Assembly: GCF_001562055.1 (NCBI RefSeq)
Contig: NZ_LLWE01000032.1
Location: forward strand, 1 to 64,000
Origin: Polycladidibacter stylochi
Lineage (GTDB): Bacteria > Pseudomonadota > Alphaproteobacteria > Rhizobiales > Stappiaceae
Direction of reading: 5' to 3'
DNA length: 64,000 nucleotides
Below are positions 35,109 through 44,725 of the stretch, piece after piece. A program made the position numbers and the translations under genes. The notes beneath the pieces are model-generated. The model was not told the origin of the DNA, searched no databases, and saw only the letters and a list, made by a program, of their open reading frames with translations. How positions within the stretch are numbered: the stretch's first letter is position 1; every line of letters begins with the position of its first letter.

Positions 35109-36028
35109 TGTTGAGCTCCCTTTGCAAAACTTGTGACCGGATCAACGCGCCCCGGTTCGTTTTCGTTGTGATGGTTGATTTTCGTGTTAAAGCGATGGGT
35201 AAATTCAAAGACGTTCAGGTCACAAACGTCGATGCAACGGCCGCAATCGGTGCAATCGCGGCTCAGGATAAGGGGTGTCTGCTCGCCCTTACCACGCAAG
35301 GCAGGCGAGATAACATGATTTTCGGGGCATACCTCGAAGCAGTCCATGCAGTCGTCACAAGCTTCACGATTGGAAGCAGAAACGCGCAGCAAACTTTTGT
35401 GGTTCAGCAAGCCATAAAACGCGCCCATGGGGCACAAATGGCCACACCAGCCATGGCGCGAGACGAAAGTGTCAAACAAGAACACTATCACCACAACGCC
35501 CCACACAAACCCCATGCCAAAAACGAGGCCGCGGTGCAGCATGGTGACCGGGTTCACCAGCTCATAAGCCAGCGATCCGGTGCCCATGGCTAACAGCATT
35601 ACTGTTACCAGCATGTATAGGCGGGTTTGGCGTTTGGGCTGCCAACCTTTTTTCAAGTCCAGCTTGCGATGCAACCAGCCAGCGGCATCGGTAACTATGT
35701 TCATGGGGCAAACCCAGGAACAATAAAGCCGACCACCCAGCACCATATAGGCGAGCACCACAATAACGCCGCCCAAAAGCCCTGTCAGCTCTGGCCAGTG
35801 ACCGGTGAGCATGGTTTGCAAAAGCAAAAACGGGTCGGTTAAGGGCAATATGTCCAGTGTTAAGCTACCAGACAATGTGCCCTTCACCAGCCATATGCCT
35901 GCCCATGGTCCGGCCAGAAACAAGCCTAGAAAGAAGACTTGCGTTAAACGGCGCAGGATGAGAAAGCGGTTTTGTTGCCAAAGTGAACGCTTGATATGTT
36001 CGCGTGATTCCGACCGCTGTTTCTTCAT
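35105..36028 (-). CDS. napH: Quinol dehydrogenase membrane protein NapH
   Basis: 307 residues with four or five membrane segments, cytoplasmic Cys motifs (SWVCPMNIV and CGHLCPMG) and two C-terminal 4Fe-4S sites, [13 protein letters not shown] and [13 protein letters not shown]. With NapG it makes a second quinol oxidation route to NapA. It overlaps napG and napB by four bases each (ATGA-type coupling). Confidence 0.94.
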   Translation of the reverse strand: MKKQRSESREHIKRSLWQQNRFLILRRLTQVFFLGLFLAGPWAGIWLVKGTLSGSLTLDILPLTDPFLLLQTMLTGHWPELTGLLGGVIVVLAYMVLGGRLYCSWVCPMNIVTDAAGWLHRKLDLKKGWQPKRQTRLYMLVTVMLLAMGTGSLAYELVNPVTMLHRGLVFGMGFVWGVVVIVFLFDTFVSRHGWCGHLCPMGAFYGLLNHKSLLRVSASNREACDDCMDCFEVCPENHVISPALRGKGEQTPLILSRDCTDCGRCIDVCDLNVFEFTHRFNTKINHHNENEPGRVDPVTSFAKGAQQ

Positions 36029-36837
36029 GGTTTACCCTTTCCAGGATTAAACAGAGGTTTGAAATCTGGGACAGATGATGCGTCTTCCGGCATGCGGTCG
36101 GGCAAGTCGATCAGGCCAGGCACCAGCGCGTTACCGGCTTTGGCCTTTTCTTCCCAACCCAAGCGGTAATGCTCGGCACCTTTCACCCGTGCCAAACGGG
36201 TGGGCAGCACCTTAATTGCCGGTTCAGGCAGTACGCAGGCTTTTTCGCACTTACCGCAGCCGGTGCAAGCATCGGCATAAACGGTCGGGGCAAAAACAGC
36301 GTGACTGCCAGTACGGGTGTTGGGGGTCATGACCAACTTAATGGCCTCGTCAATAACCGGGCAAACGCGGTAACACACGTCACAGCGCAAGCCCAAATAG
36401 TTGAGGCAATGTTCTTGGTCAATGAGCACCGCAACGCCCATATCCGCTTTGTCTATCTGTTTGAGCGAATGGTCTAGAGCGCCGGTAGGGCACGCCTCAA
36501 TGCAAGGAATATCCTCGCACATTTCACAGGGCACATCGCGCGCTATGAAGTAAGGTGTACCGGTTGCCGGTCCGCCATCACCCAAATCCGCCAGCTTCAA
36601 AGTGTCATAGGGACAATCGCGCACGCACAGGCCGCAGCGTATGCACGCGGCCAGAAAATCTTCCTCCGGTAAAGCGCCCGGCGGTCTGATGGCGTCAGGT
36701 GGCATTGCCTTTACCTGAACCTGGTAAACCGTGAGAAATGTGGCCGTGACAGCGCAGCCGCAAGCAATGCGGGCCACGTCGCCAAGAAACTGGCGACGCT
36801 TGACACTGATGAGACCTGATTTCTTAAGGTCAGACAT
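36025..36837 (-). CDS. napG: Periplasmic ferredoxin-type protein NapG
   Basis: 270 residues. A twin-arginine signal is visible as [12 protein letters not shown] with a hydrophobic stretch to about residue 44. Four iron-sulfur sites follow: [35 protein letters not shown] and [11 protein letters not shown]. It relays electrons from NapH in the periplasm. Gene order and overlap with napH agree. Confidence 0.94.
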   Translation of the reverse strand: MSDLKKSGLISVKRRQFLGDVARIACGCAVTATFLTVYQVQVKAMPPDAIRPPGALPEEDFLAACIRCGLCVRDCPYDTLKLADLGDGGPATGTPYFIARDVPCEMCEDIPCIEACPTGALDHSLKQIDKADMGVAVLIDQEHCLNYLGLRCDVCYRVCPVIDEAIKLVMTPNTRTGSHAVFAPTVYADACTGCGKCEKACVLPEPAIKVLPTRLARVKGAEHYRLGWEEKAKAGNALVPGLIDLPDRMPEDASSVPDFKPLFNPGKGKP

Positions 36838-36866
36838 GGAATTGTTCCATTCGTGCGGGTTTGTCT

Positions 36867-39359
36867 TTAAACGGCTTCGACTTTACAAGCGCATTTTTTG
36901 TAGTCCGTTTCCTTGGAAAGCGGACAGGTGGCATCAAGCGTAAGCTTGTTGACCAACTGGCTTTCGTCGAACCACGGCATGAACACCAAACCTTTTGGCA
37001 CCTTGTTGCGGCCACGGGTTTCGATACGGGTAACAACTTCACCACGGCGGGTGGAGATGGTGACCTCTTGACCACGACGCAGACCACGTTCACGGGCATC
37101 TTGCGGATGCATAAACAACACAGCTGCCGGGAATGCACGGTGCAGCTCAGGCACGCGGCGTGTCATGGAACCGGAGTGCCAATGCTCCAGCACACGGCCG
37201 GTACATAGCCACAGATCGTATTCGTTATCCGGTTCTTCAGCCGCTGGCTCGTAAGGCGCAAAGATGATGTTGGCGCGGCCATCGGGCTTACCGTAGAAGC
37301 GAACGCCTTCACCTTTTTTCACGTATGGGTCGTAACCTTCGCGGAAGCGGTAAAGGGTTTCTTTGCCATCCACCACTGGCCAGCGCAGGCCGCGGGCTTT
37401 GTGGTAGGTGTCAAACGGTGCCAAATCGTGGGCATGGCCACGACCAAAGGAAGCATATTCCTCGAACAGGCCTTTTTGTACATAGTAGCCGAAATCGCTG
37501 GATTCTTGGTTGTCAAAGCCCTCGGCAACTTCAGATGTCGGGAACTTGTCAACCTGACCATTACGGAACAACACTTCGTAAAGTGTCTTGCCGCGCAGCT
37601 CCGGCTTTTTCGCTAGCAGCTCCTCAGGCCATACTTCATCGGTAGTGAAGCGCTTGGAGAATTCCATGATCTGCCAAAGGTCAGAGCGGGCTTGACCCGG
37701 TGCGCTCACCTGCTGACGCCAGAACTGGGTACGGCGCTCGGCGTTACCATAAGCCCCTTCCTTTTCTGCCCACATGGCAGTTGGCAAAATCAAGTCGCCA
37801 GCCATAGCAGTCACTGTTGGATAAGGGTCGGACACAACGATGAAGTTTTCCGGGTTACGGTAGCCCGGCCAGCCTTCTTCGTTCATGTTTGGTGCGGCTT
37901 GCATGTTGTTGTTACACTGCACCCAGTAAGCGTTCAGCTCGCCGTCTTTCAGCTTGCGGTTTTGCAACACAGCATGGAAACCGGGTTTTGCTGGAATGGT
38001 GCCTTCTGGCAGACCCCAAGTATCCTCACAGATTTTGCGGTGTTTCGGGTTTTTAACCACCATGTCCGCTGGCAGACGGTGAGCAAATGTACCCACCTCA
38101 CGGGCGGTACCACAAGCCGATGGCTGACCGGTGAGCGAGAACGGGCCGTTGCCCGGCTCGGAAATCTTACCGGTGAGCAAGTGCACGTTGTAGCACAAGC
38201 TGTTCACCCAGCTGCCGCGGGTGTGCTGGTTAAAGCCCATGGTCCACAAGGACATCACCTTGCGGTTCGGATCGGCATAGGCTTGTGCCAGTTTCAACAA
38301 TTGCTCTTCTGGCACGCCGGAAAGCTTGGAGGTTTTTTCAAGCGTATATTCGGAAACCAGTTTGGCGTATTCGTCAAAATCGATTTTGCTGAGTTTACCA
38401 GAACCAGGATGCTCGGCTTCCTGCTCACGCGGGTCACTGGCACGCAGACCATAACCGATATCGGTTTCGGTTTTGGTGATGTTAACGTGTTTATTCACGA
38501 AGTCCCAGTTTACCGCATCATTTTCGATGATGTAGTTGGCAATAAAGTTCAGGATTGCCAAGTCGGTTTGCGGGTTGAAAACAATGCCGTTATCGGCCAG
38601 CTCGAAGTTGCGGTTTTCGAAAGTGGAGAGTACCTGCACTTCACAGCCAGGACGTGTGAGGCGTGTATCGGTGATGCGTGACCACAAAATCGGGTGCATC
38701 TCGGCCATGTTGGAGCCCCACAACACGAAAGTATCGGCGTGCTCCAAGTCATCATAGCAACCCATTGGCTCGTCAATACCAAAGGTACGGATAAAGCCAA
38801 CAACGGCCGATGCCATACAGTGGCGGGCGTTCGGGTCGAGGTTGTTAGAGCGCAGGCCCGCTTTCATAAATTTAGAAGCGGCATAACCTTCCCAAATGGT
38901 CCACTGGCCAGAGCCGAACATACCAACCGAGGTCGGGCCTTTTTTCTTCAAGGCATCCTTGAACTTCTCTTCCATAATATCAAAGGCTTCGTCCCATGAT
39001 ACGGGCTCGAATTCACCGTTCTTGTCGTAAACGCCATTGCTTTTACGCAGTAGCGGCGTTGTCAGACGGTCCTTACCGTACATGATTTTGGAAAGGAAAT
39101 AGCCTTTAATACAGTTGAGGCCACGGTTCACCGGTGCGTCCGGATCACCCTGTGTTGCCACAACGCGGTCGTTTTTCACACCAACAAGCACAGAACAGCC
39201 GGTACCACAAAAGCGGCAGGCTGCCTTATCCCAGCGGATTTTGTCGTTTGATGGGGCTGCGTGTGCTGCAGCTTGTGGCAGGGCAATGCCAGCCGCCGAT
39301 GCGGTGGCCGTTACAGCTGCGGATTTTATGAAGTCTCTACGACTTGCTTTAATTGTCAT
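36867..39359 (-). CDS. napA: Periplasmic nitrate reductase catalytic subunit NapA
   Basis: 830 residues, the usual NapA length. The Tat signal [19 protein letters not shown] leads the protein out folded. One 4Fe-4S cluster is bound by Cys48, Cys51, Cys55 and Cys83, and Cys181 in [10 protein letters not shown] ligates molybdenum in the bis-MGD cofactor. It reduces nitrate to nitrite in the periplasm. A GGGAGG ribosome site precedes the ATG. It lies between napD, its Tat-proofreading chaperone, and napG. Long frames on the opposite strand inside it are shadows. Confidence 0.97.
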   Translation of the reverse strand: MTIKASRRDFIKSAAVTATASAAGIALPQAAAHAAPSNDKIRWDKAACRFCGTGCSVLVGVKNDRVVATQGDPDAPVNRGLNCIKGYFLSKIMYGKDRLTTPLLRKSNGVYDKNGEFEPVSWDEAFDIMEEKFKDALKKKGPTSVGMFGSGQWTIWEGYAASKFMKAGLRSNNLDPNARHCMASAVVGFIRTFGIDEPMGCYDDLEHADTFVLWGSNMAEMHPILWSRITDTRLTRPGCEVQVLSTFENRNFELADNGIVFNPQTDLAILNFIANYIIENDAVNWDFVNKHVNITKTETDIGYGLRASDPREQEAEHPGSGKLSKIDFDEYAKLVSEYTLEKTSKLSGVPEEQLLKLAQAYADPNRKVMSLWTMGFNQHTRGSWVNSLCYNVHLLTGKISEPGNGPFSLTGQPSACGTAREVGTFAHRLPADMVVKNPKHRKICEDTWGLPEGTIPAKPGFHAVLQNRKLKDGELNAYWVQCNNNMQAAPNMNEEGWPGYRNPENFIVVSDPYPTVTAMAGDLILPTAMWAEKEGAYGNAERRTQFWRQQVSAPGQARSDLWQIMEFSKRFTTDEVWPEELLAKKPELRGKTLYEVLFRNGQVDKFPTSEVAEGFDNQESSDFGYYVQKGLFEEYASFGRGHAHDLAPFDTYHKARGLRWPVVDGKETLYRFREGYDPYVKKGEGVRFYGKPDGRANIIFAPYEPAAEEPDNEYDLWLCTGRVLEHWHSGSMTRRVPELHRAFPAAVLFMHPQDARERGLRRGQEVTISTRRGEVVTRIETRGRNKVPKGLVFMPWFDESQLVNKLTLDATCPLSKETDYKKCACKVEAV

Positions 39360-39372
39360 AGGGGGCCTCCCG

Positions 39373-39633
39373 TTAGGCGATCTTTAGCTCTGGTTCGTCT
39401 AATTCTTCGAATGAATGATAGGTCAGACCAGCCGACACCACACCAGGAGTGCGGTGAATGGCCAAGACTTGCTCATCGGCTTTTGTTGTTGGGGTGTCTT
39501 CTACTGTAACAATGAGTTGATGCGCCTTCTCTTCAACATGGTGCACTTCAACACCATCGAGAGAGGATAAAGTCTCGCTCATTTCCAGGGTCTTGCCTGG
39601 CATACAGTTGACGAGAACGCCACATATATTCAT
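39373..39633 (-). CDS. napD: NapD chaperone
   Basis: 86 residues of the NapD fold ([20 protein letters not shown] at the start, [19 protein letters not shown] in the middle). NapD binds the NapA twin-arginine signal and holds export until the cofactor is in. AGGAGGAAG gives a strong ribosome site. It is 13 bases upstream of napA. Confidence 0.9.
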   Translation of the reverse strand: MNICGVLVNCMPGKTLEMSETLSSLDGVEVHHVEEKAHQLIVTVEDTPTTKADEQVLAIHRTPGVVSAGLTYHSFEELDEPELKIA

Positions 39634-39675
39634 TTCTTCCTCCTAGGTAGCTTTTGGCTGCCTGTTTCGTTCTTC

Positions 39676-40155
39676 TTAGGTGGCTGTGGGCTGCCTGATC
39701 ATTTCGATCGAATTATTCGGACATATATAAAAACAGGCACCGCATCCGTTGCAGGCCTGCGTATCTAATTGCGGTATTTGCTTTCCCTGGGTTGCTAGGT
39801 GAAAGCGTATGGCGCTTTGCTCGCAGTATTCTGCACAGCTTCGGCAAGTAATTCCTTGGTAAGATAGGCAAGAAGGTGTGATTTGCGCTTTAACAGGTAA
39901 TGGCTTGGCGTTTTCTATTGTTAAGGCTCCGGCCTCGCACGCAACGGCACATTGCGTACAGTAACTACAACTACCTTGAGTAAAATCTAGGTGGGGTCGT
40001 TGGTTAGTCGGCGATTTAACAAGTACATTTTCTGGACACGCCTGTATACAATCGCCACAAGAAACGCACTTTTCCGCATAATCTTCCGCAGTTTTGGTAT
40101 AAGGCGGTAAAATTTCAGCTTTATTCTCATTATTGCGTTTAAATAAGTGGCGCAT
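39676..40155 (-). CDS. napF: Cytoplasmic ferredoxin-type protein NapF
   Basis: 159 residues with four iron-sulfur motifs, CVSCGDCIQACPE, CSYCTQCAVACE, a partial CRSCAEYCEQ and CNGCGACFYICP. NapF interacts with NapA before export and is thought to help load its cluster. It opens the nap operon. The upstream region has an FNR box. Confidence 0.92.
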   Translation of the reverse strand: MRHLFKRNNENKAEILPPYTKTAEDYAEKCVSCGDCIQACPENVLVKSPTNQRPHLDFTQGSCSYCTQCAVACEAGALTIENAKPLPVKAQITPSCLSYQGITCRSCAEYCEQSAIRFHLATQGKQIPQLDTQACNGCGACFYICPNNSIEMIRQPTAT

Positions 40156-40235
40156 TCAACCCTCTTCTCAAATATTACTCGCTTGGCAAATAATACTTAC
40201 AGAGGAGAAATATCATTCTTTATAAAAAAACTACT

Positions 40236-40249
40236 TTGATAAAAATCAA
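40236..40249 (-). promoter_or_regulatory. FNR/ANR box of the nap operon
   Basis: TTGATAAAAATCAA is a perfect TTGAT-N4-ATCAA site, palindromic in its arms. It lies about 85 bases before the napF start. A weak -10-like hexamer GATATT (40209-40214, minus strand) lies at the distance expected for a class II FNR promoter with the site near -41.5. This predicts oxygen-controlled nap expression. Confidence 0.85.
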
Positions 40250-41514
40250 GAGCTAGCTGAAATTACTATAAGGGTTAACGCAAGTATCTACTAATGGTAG
40301 TCATTCTTAAATAAGTAACATCTAATTTACCGAGAAATACTTAAAGTATTCACTAGTACACAATAAGGTTAACCCCTACAAAAACTACTAATTACAAGAG
40401 GATAGATAACTTTAAGGTAGCTTCACAGGTGCAGAGATCGAACTTAAGAAAAGAACATAAACGCAAAATATAAATATACATCTGAAATGTACATTAATTG
40501 AAGAATAGTTGAAAGCTGTGGACTACATTTGGTGACGTAAAGTCATTAATACGTATTTGGATTGGTAACAGAAGAAAATAGAGGGAGCGGCATACGAGGC
40601 AATGTATGACGCTCCCTATATGGCAGCAAAGCCTGGAGGAAAGGCAAGCTGCAACACCAGAAATGGATAGGGGAGAAGGCGGGTTAAGGGTTTTGCGCCT
40701 TCCATTTCCGATGAGTTGTGTGGCATTAATTGGGGTGGAGTGCTGCCACACGCAGTTTAATAGGCTTAACTATTGCATGTCTTAAATTTGTAACTTTCGG
40801 ATAGTATTAATTCCGAAAGAACAAGCAACATAACAACTCCATAAAGGGTGGGTACGAAGTATTATGTGGGCACTGCTTGTTTTTAGCAAGTATAACTAAA
40901 GACATTGAACAGCTTCATCAATTATTTTTAGGAACCTCCCAGTTCGTTTCTATAATTCTAAGATAATCCTTTTTTTGCGGATGTAAACGAAAAAATGTAA
41001 TCGTTTACATTATTTTGTTTCATTGCGTAATGGTAAAATAATTCCGTCTAGCTAAGTCATTCTTGCAGTTGAGTTAGTCTAAGAAAATAAATGTCGTAAG
41101 GATATAATTAATGCCCTACCGCCTGTGTAGAATAAAGAAAAGTTGCTTTTGCAAATACGTCTACACAAAGAGAATAGGCACACTAAACGAACAGCTAATG
41201 AGAATCATGATCGAAAAGAGAATTATTAGTAGTTGATTATAATAGCTGGAAAATAAGTAAGCGCTTTCCGCTTATTGGGGAGACCAATTGCCAACTGCTA
41301 GCGATCCCGTTTTTCAAATAAAACAGTATTTGCTTCTCTTATAAAGAATAGAACCTTGTTTTCTCCCTATTATAAGTACCTCAGGTACCTAGTGTTTTGC
41401 CATTTATGTGAAGATGGGGTGTTCTCAACCACGAACTGTGGAGAGAAGTTATTTATTGGCAAAACCGCTTGACTTGAAAACCAAAATCCTGCAAATACCC
41501 CTCACCACGAAGCT
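40250..41514. other. Gene-poor region between nap promoter and tRNA-Ser
   Basis: About 1.26 kb, AT-rich, with no frame that looks like a real protein. Four perfect or near-perfect stem-loops lie within 450 bases: 40583-40616 (13-bp stem with one mismatch, 8-nt loop), 40718-40751 (GTGTGGCA, 18-nt loop), 40794-40819 (CTTTCGGA, 10-nt loop) and 40981-41010 (listed separately). A short odd palindrome GTACCTCAGGTAC lies at 41376-41388. This density suggests a non-coding RNA or a decayed regulatory/mobile segment. Confidence 0.55.
40981..41010. promoter_or_regulatory. LacI/cre-like inverted repeat
   Basis: ATGTAAACGA and TCGTTTACAT are exact reverse complements, 10 bp each, with a 10-nt spacer. The right half contains TGTAATCGTTTACA, a near-palindrome with a central CG that fits the general LacI-family operator form. 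A T-rich stretch follows, so a terminator is the alternative reading. No LacI-family gene is in the window. Confidence 0.5.
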
Positions 41515-41604
41515 GGAGAGGTGGCAGAGTGGTTGAATGCACCGGTCTTGAAAACCGGCGGGCGTGGAAGCGTCTCGTGGGTTCGAATCCCACCCTCTCC
41601 GCCA
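41515..41604 (+). tRNA. tRNA-Ser(UGA)
   Basis: A 90-nt serine tRNA. The acceptor stem GGAGAGG (41515-41521) pairs with CCTCTCC (41594-41600), followed by discriminator G and encoded CCA. The anticodon loop CTTGAAA gives anticodon TGA, which reads UCA/UCG-type serine codons. The long variable arm and the GTTCGAATCC T-arm are present. Confidence 0.97.
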
Positions 41605-41632
41605 CTATCATATTGATAGTAGAATAAAAATA

Positions 41633-41656
41633 GCCCGCTCTCGAGCGGGCTTTTTT
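41633..41656. terminator. Terminator after tRNA-Ser, shared with the transaminase gene
   Basis: GCCCGCT, loop CTCG, AGCGGGC then TTTTTT. The upstream AAAAATA gives T residues on the minus strand, so it can also terminate the convergent transaminase gene. Confidence 0.92.
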
Positions 41657-41697
41657 ATGCCTTTTATTGCCTAAAGTAGGCCTTGAACCCATCGGCT

Positions 41698-43020
41698 TTA
41701 TGCGTCCAGATCATCCTTCAATATGCTTTTTAGGACATCAAATAGCTGATCTATATGTGATTTTTCAATTATAAGCGGCGGGCTAAGTGCAATAATATCA
41801 CCGGTGGTGCGGATCATAATCCCCTTTTCAAAAGCTTTGGTGAATGCATTGAATGCCCGTTTGGTCGGCGCACCTGCAATCGGCTCCAGCTCTATCGCGC
41901 CAACGAGGCCCATATTTCGAATATCGATGACATGCGGCAAGCCCCTAAGGCTATGAAGGGCTTCCTCCCAATAGCGCGCAATTTCGGCTGCTCGTTGGAA
42001 CAATCCTTCCTTTCTATAAATTTCAAGCGTAGCGAGTGCAGCCGCAGAAGCGATAGGGCTGCCGGAACATGTGTAGCCGTGGAACAATTCAATCAGGTAT
42101 TCCGGCCCCTGCATAAAGGCATCATGGATTTTCTTAGTCGTGAAAACGGCCCCCATGGGTATGACCCCGTTGGTTAAACCTTTGGCGGTGGTCATCATAT
42201 CCGGCATAACATTGAAATGCTCGGCGGCAAAGCTGGAGCCAAGGCGGCCAAAGCCGGTAATAACCTCATCAAATATCAGCAGGATACCGTGTTTAGTGCA
42301 TATTTCCCGCAGGCGCTCCAGGTAGCCTTTAGGGGGCAGCAAAACCCCTGTGGATCCAGCAATCGGCTCAACAATGCAAGCGGCTATGGTTTCACTGCCA
42401 TGCAGCGCAATCAGGCGTTCCAGATCATCGGCCAAGTATGCTCCGTGTTCCGGCTGGCCACGGGATAATGCATTGAGCTCGGGTAAATGCGTGTGGCGTA
42501 TATGGTCAACACCATTTAACAGACCGCCAAAAGCCCGCCGGTTATTGACAATACCACCCACAGATATGCCGCCGAAATTAACGCCATGGTAGCCGCGCTC
42601 TCGTCCGATAAGGCGTGTGCGGTTACCCTCTCCACGTGCTTTATGATAGGCGATGGCAATTTTAAGTGCAGTTTCGACCGATTCTGAACCGGAATTGGTA
42701 AAGAAAAAATGCTCCATTGATGATGGTGCGATGCCTCGCAACCGGTTTGCAAGCTCAAAGGCCTTCGGGTGGCCCATTTGAAAAGCTGGAGCATAATCCA
42801 GTGTTTGCGCTTGTTCATAGATGGCATTTGTTATTTCAGTACGGCCATGACCGGCATTGCAGCACCACAAGCCGGCAGTGGCATCCAGTATATTCCGCCC
42901 ATCCTCGGATTTATAATAGATACCCTCAGCACCAACGATCATTCTTGGTGATTTTTTAAACTGACGATTTGCCGTAAATGGCATCCAGAAAGCAGAAAGA
43001 TCATTCGGTGTATAAGCCAT
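41698..43020 (-). CDS. Class III aminotransferase, beta-alanine/omega-amino acid:pyruvate type
   Basis: 440 residues. AFWMPFTANRQFKKSPRM at the N-terminus and LDATAGLWCCNAGHGR are typical of omega-amino acid:pyruvate transaminases. The PLP site includes NSGSESVETALK, IFDEVITGFGRLG and the Schiff-base Lys in TTAKGLTNG. It would move the amino group of beta-alanine or a similar omega-amine to pyruvate. It stands alone between the tRNA and an intergenic repeat, with no partner semialdehyde dehydrogenase nearby. Confidence 0.9.
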   Translation of the reverse strand: MAYTPNDLSAFWMPFTANRQFKKSPRMIVGAEGIYYKSEDGRNILDATAGLWCCNAGHGRTEITNAIYEQAQTLDYAPAFQMGHPKAFELANRLRGIAPSSMEHFFFTNSGSESVETALKIAIAYHKARGEGNRTRLIGRERGYHGVNFGGISVGGIVNNRRAFGGLLNGVDHIRHTHLPELNALSRGQPEHGAYLADDLERLIALHGSETIAACIVEPIAGSTGVLLPPKGYLERLREICTKHGILLIFDEVITGFGRLGSSFAAEHFNVMPDMMTTAKGLTNGVIPMGAVFTTKKIHDAFMQGPEYLIELFHGYTCSGSPIASAAALATLEIYRKEGLFQRAAEIARYWEEALHSLRGLPHVIDIRNMGLVGAIELEPIAGAPTKRAFNAFTKAFEKGIMIRTTGDIIALSPPLIIEKSHIDQLFDVLKSILKDDLDA

Positions 43021-43399
43021 ATTTTCTTTTCCATGATTAGTTAGCTTGCCAAGCTACCGAAGCGTTAATGCGTAGATGTGCCACAATTGCATATGTTGTT
43101 CTGGGTAAGATATTAGACTTATTTCCTCTTGCCATATCTATAAAAAGAGCTTTGAGAAACCGATAGGAATCCATTAATTCTATTAGCAACAATAGGTCAG
43201 CCTGTTTTTATTGATTTATCATTTTTGCTTGGAAATTGGTGCCATGTTGCCTAAATCTGTCTTTGCCGATACGGCGGTCCTCAGCCCGCAGGCTACGTCT
43301 GAGCCAACGGACGCGATAAGGACATTCTTGCTATTCAAGAAGGCGGAAGAAGGGTGAGGCAAAAGCAAAGATTGGTGGTACTGTTCTCAACAAAATGAC
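43021..43399. other. Intergenic region upstream of the transaminase
   Basis: No gene is seen. It includes the transaminase promoter side and leads into the 43400 repeat. Nothing else stands out. Confidence 0.5.
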
Positions 43400-43494
43400 G
43401 CGCATCGTACTTCCCACGTTCGAGCGCGGCAATTTGCTTGAGTTTAAATGGATATGAGCGCGTTGTAGGTTCAATTTGCTTTAGGTAACATGGC
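43400..43494. repeat. Dispersed repeat copy A1
   Basis: A 95-base stretch that matches 44199-44293, starting GCGCATCGTAC and ending TAACATGGC. The first about 52 bases differ at only a few positions and the last about 22 are nearly identical; the middle is more diverged. The two copies bracket the gene at 43511-44044 in direct orientation. Confidence 0.8.
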
Positions 43495-43510
43495 TAACAT
43501 TAGCAAAACA

Positions 43511-44044
43511 TCAGATTTTCGTAAGTTTAGAGAGATCATCTCGTAACTGCTCGGCAGCGACTTCAAACTGTGTTGCAGCATACATTGCCGCATTGTCTTG
43601 CTTGCTGAAGTCTGGCGAGGCAGTCACGGCCGCCAATGCATCAACTCCTTTTTTAGCTCGCCATAATGCACCTCTTATACTCGCAGGAAACATTATTCGC
43701 CGTTCATTTAGTATCTCTTCTTGACTGGCATTCTCATCCTCATCGTCTTCAAACACCCATAATTGATCTTTAGGATCAAAGGAAGAAAAATCCCTATATA
43801 CCTTTCCTTCCTGCTCTTTCAGAGAATAAAACTCAGAAATACTGTTTAGCTCTATAAGAATATCCTTGCGGTTTTCAGGGATCATATCCCAGGCAAACCG
43901 ATTTGCCCGGGCTACTCGCCTAATATTTTCCAGCGCAAACTGGTAATAGTCATCAAAGGTGTTATTTCGATGCAAAATGTCTTGCAGTTCATCAAGTACC
44001 ACTGCAATTTCTTCAATCATGTCTTGTTGCGTTACATCCGACAT
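43511..44044 (-). CDS. Hypothetical protein, no recognised family
   Basis: 177 residues, acidic and largely helical by eye (MSDVTQQDMIEEIAVVLDEL at the start), with a strongly acidic patch FEDDEDENASQEE in the middle. No signal peptide or membrane segment. GGGGAG lies five bases before the ATG, so translation is plausible. It is flanked by copies of a dispersed repeat, which suggests a small inserted unit. I do not recognise it. Confidence 0.7.
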   Translation of the reverse strand: MSDVTQQDMIEEIAVVLDELQDILHRNNTFDDYYQFALENIRRVARANRFAWDMIPENRKDILIELNSISEFYSLKEQEGKVYRDFSSFDPKDQLWVFEDDEDENASQEEILNERRIMFPASIRGALWRAKKGVDALAAVTASPDFSKQDNAAMYAATQFEVAAEQLRDDLSKLTKI

Positions 44045-44132
44045 GTGCTCTCCCCTTACAATTCAACACAAGATATCTAAGTAAACTCAAAACTTTAAAG
44101 GAATCAAACGTTTTCCCTTATAAGTTGCGCCA

Positions 44133-44180
44133 TCTTGGTGGTGTCACCATCTGGATTGAGATGAGCGCTCGTGACGGCTG
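44133..44180. repeat. Dispersed repeat copy B1
   Basis: 48 bases (TCTTGGTGGTGT to GTGACGGCTG) that recur at 47794-47841 with three mismatches. It contains CCATCTGGATTGAGATGA, a stem-loop-like core. It lies next to repeat A2, and together B1 and A2 look like one longer element. Confidence 0.85.
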
Positions 44181-44198
44181 GTTTTCTCCTGCAAAAAA

Positions 44199-44293
44199 GC
44201 GCATCGTACCTCCCACGTTCGAGCGCGGCAATGTGCTTGAGTTTAAATGGGTAAGGGCAAGCTGGTAACTCAATTTGCTTTAGGTAACATGGC
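44199..44293. repeat. Dispersed repeat copy A2
   Basis: Direct-repeat partner of 43400-43494. It follows the B1 repeat by 18 bases. Read on the minus strand B1-A2 gives a short frame rich in Lys and Arg, but its match to the other copies is at DNA level with shifts, so I treat it as a repeat rather than a gene. Confidence 0.8.
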
Positions 44294-44384
44294 CGATCTG
44301 AAGTCATGCTGCCCAACAACCAATCGGAACTGGAGCCGAAGTTAAGTTGATAGCACCCAAATTACTGTTGCACATCGATTGCTC

Positions 44385-44410
44385 ATATAATATACCCCCC
44401 TATATTATAT
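44385..44410. promoter_or_regulatory. DmeR/RcnR-type operator with C6 tract
   Basis: ATATAATATA, CCCCCC, TATATTATAT: perfect 10-bp arms around six C. RcnR/DmeR-type repressors bind a G/C tract flanked by AT inverted repeats. It sits 12 bases before the dmeR start, overlapping the likely promoter, so metal-free DmeR should repress its own operon here. Confidence 0.85.
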
Positions 44411-44422
44411 AGGGAGAGTGAA

Positions 44423-44695
44423 GTGTCCCATCTCAGTCATGACAACACCAAACTCATTGCCCGTTTGCGGCGTATAAAAGGACAAGTTGAAGGCGTGGAA
44501 CGCGCCTTAGAGGCCAAAACCAATTGTACCGAGGTGCTGCGGCAGATTGCGTCCATTCGCGGTGCAATGGCTGGGCTGACAAACGAGCTTCTCGCCGAGC
44601 ACCTTCTCAGCCACGTGGCCGAGGAGGGATCACAACTCAAGCGAGAGGCTGCAGCAAATGAAATGATCCAGATTTTGAAGACCTACCTCAAGTAA
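44423..44695 (+). CDS. dmeR: Ni/Co-responsive repressor of the CsoR/RcnR family (DmeR)
   Basis: 90 residues, all-helical metal sensor. The residues His3, Cys35, His60 and His64 are exactly the RcnR/DmeR metal-site set for nickel or cobalt, unlike the Cys-His-Cys of copper CsoR. RLRRIKGQVEGVERALE is the DNA-contact helix. GTG start with GGAGAG upstream. It precedes dmeF, as in rhizobia where DmeR represses dmeRF until Ni or Co is in excess. Confidence 0.9.
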   Translation: MSHLSHDNTKLIARLRRIKGQVEGVERALEAKTNCTEVLRQIASIRGAMAGLTNELLAEHLLSHVAEEGSQLKREAAANEMIQILKTYLK

Positions 44696-44725
44696 ACGCG
44701 CTTTCTTTAGGCAAGAGGATGTAGC

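Noticed and set aside
37692-38681. 329-residue open frame on the plus strand inside napA
   Set aside because: It is wholly antisense to napA, which has full motifs and correct length. The composition looks like a shadow, and no ribosome site or family match is seen.
40494-40751. 85-residue minus-strand frame in the nap-tRNA gap
   Set aside because: No ribosome site, odd composition, and it spans two hairpins. It looks like chance in non-coding DNA.
41453-41692. 79-residue minus-strand frame over tRNA-Ser
   Set aside because: It is the reverse complement of the tRNA and its terminator, a common false call.
44104-44319. 71-residue minus-strand frame over repeats B1 and A2
   Set aside because: It shares a short peptide with the frame at 47639-47854 only because both cover the same DNA repeat; the flanks do not agree in protein sequence.
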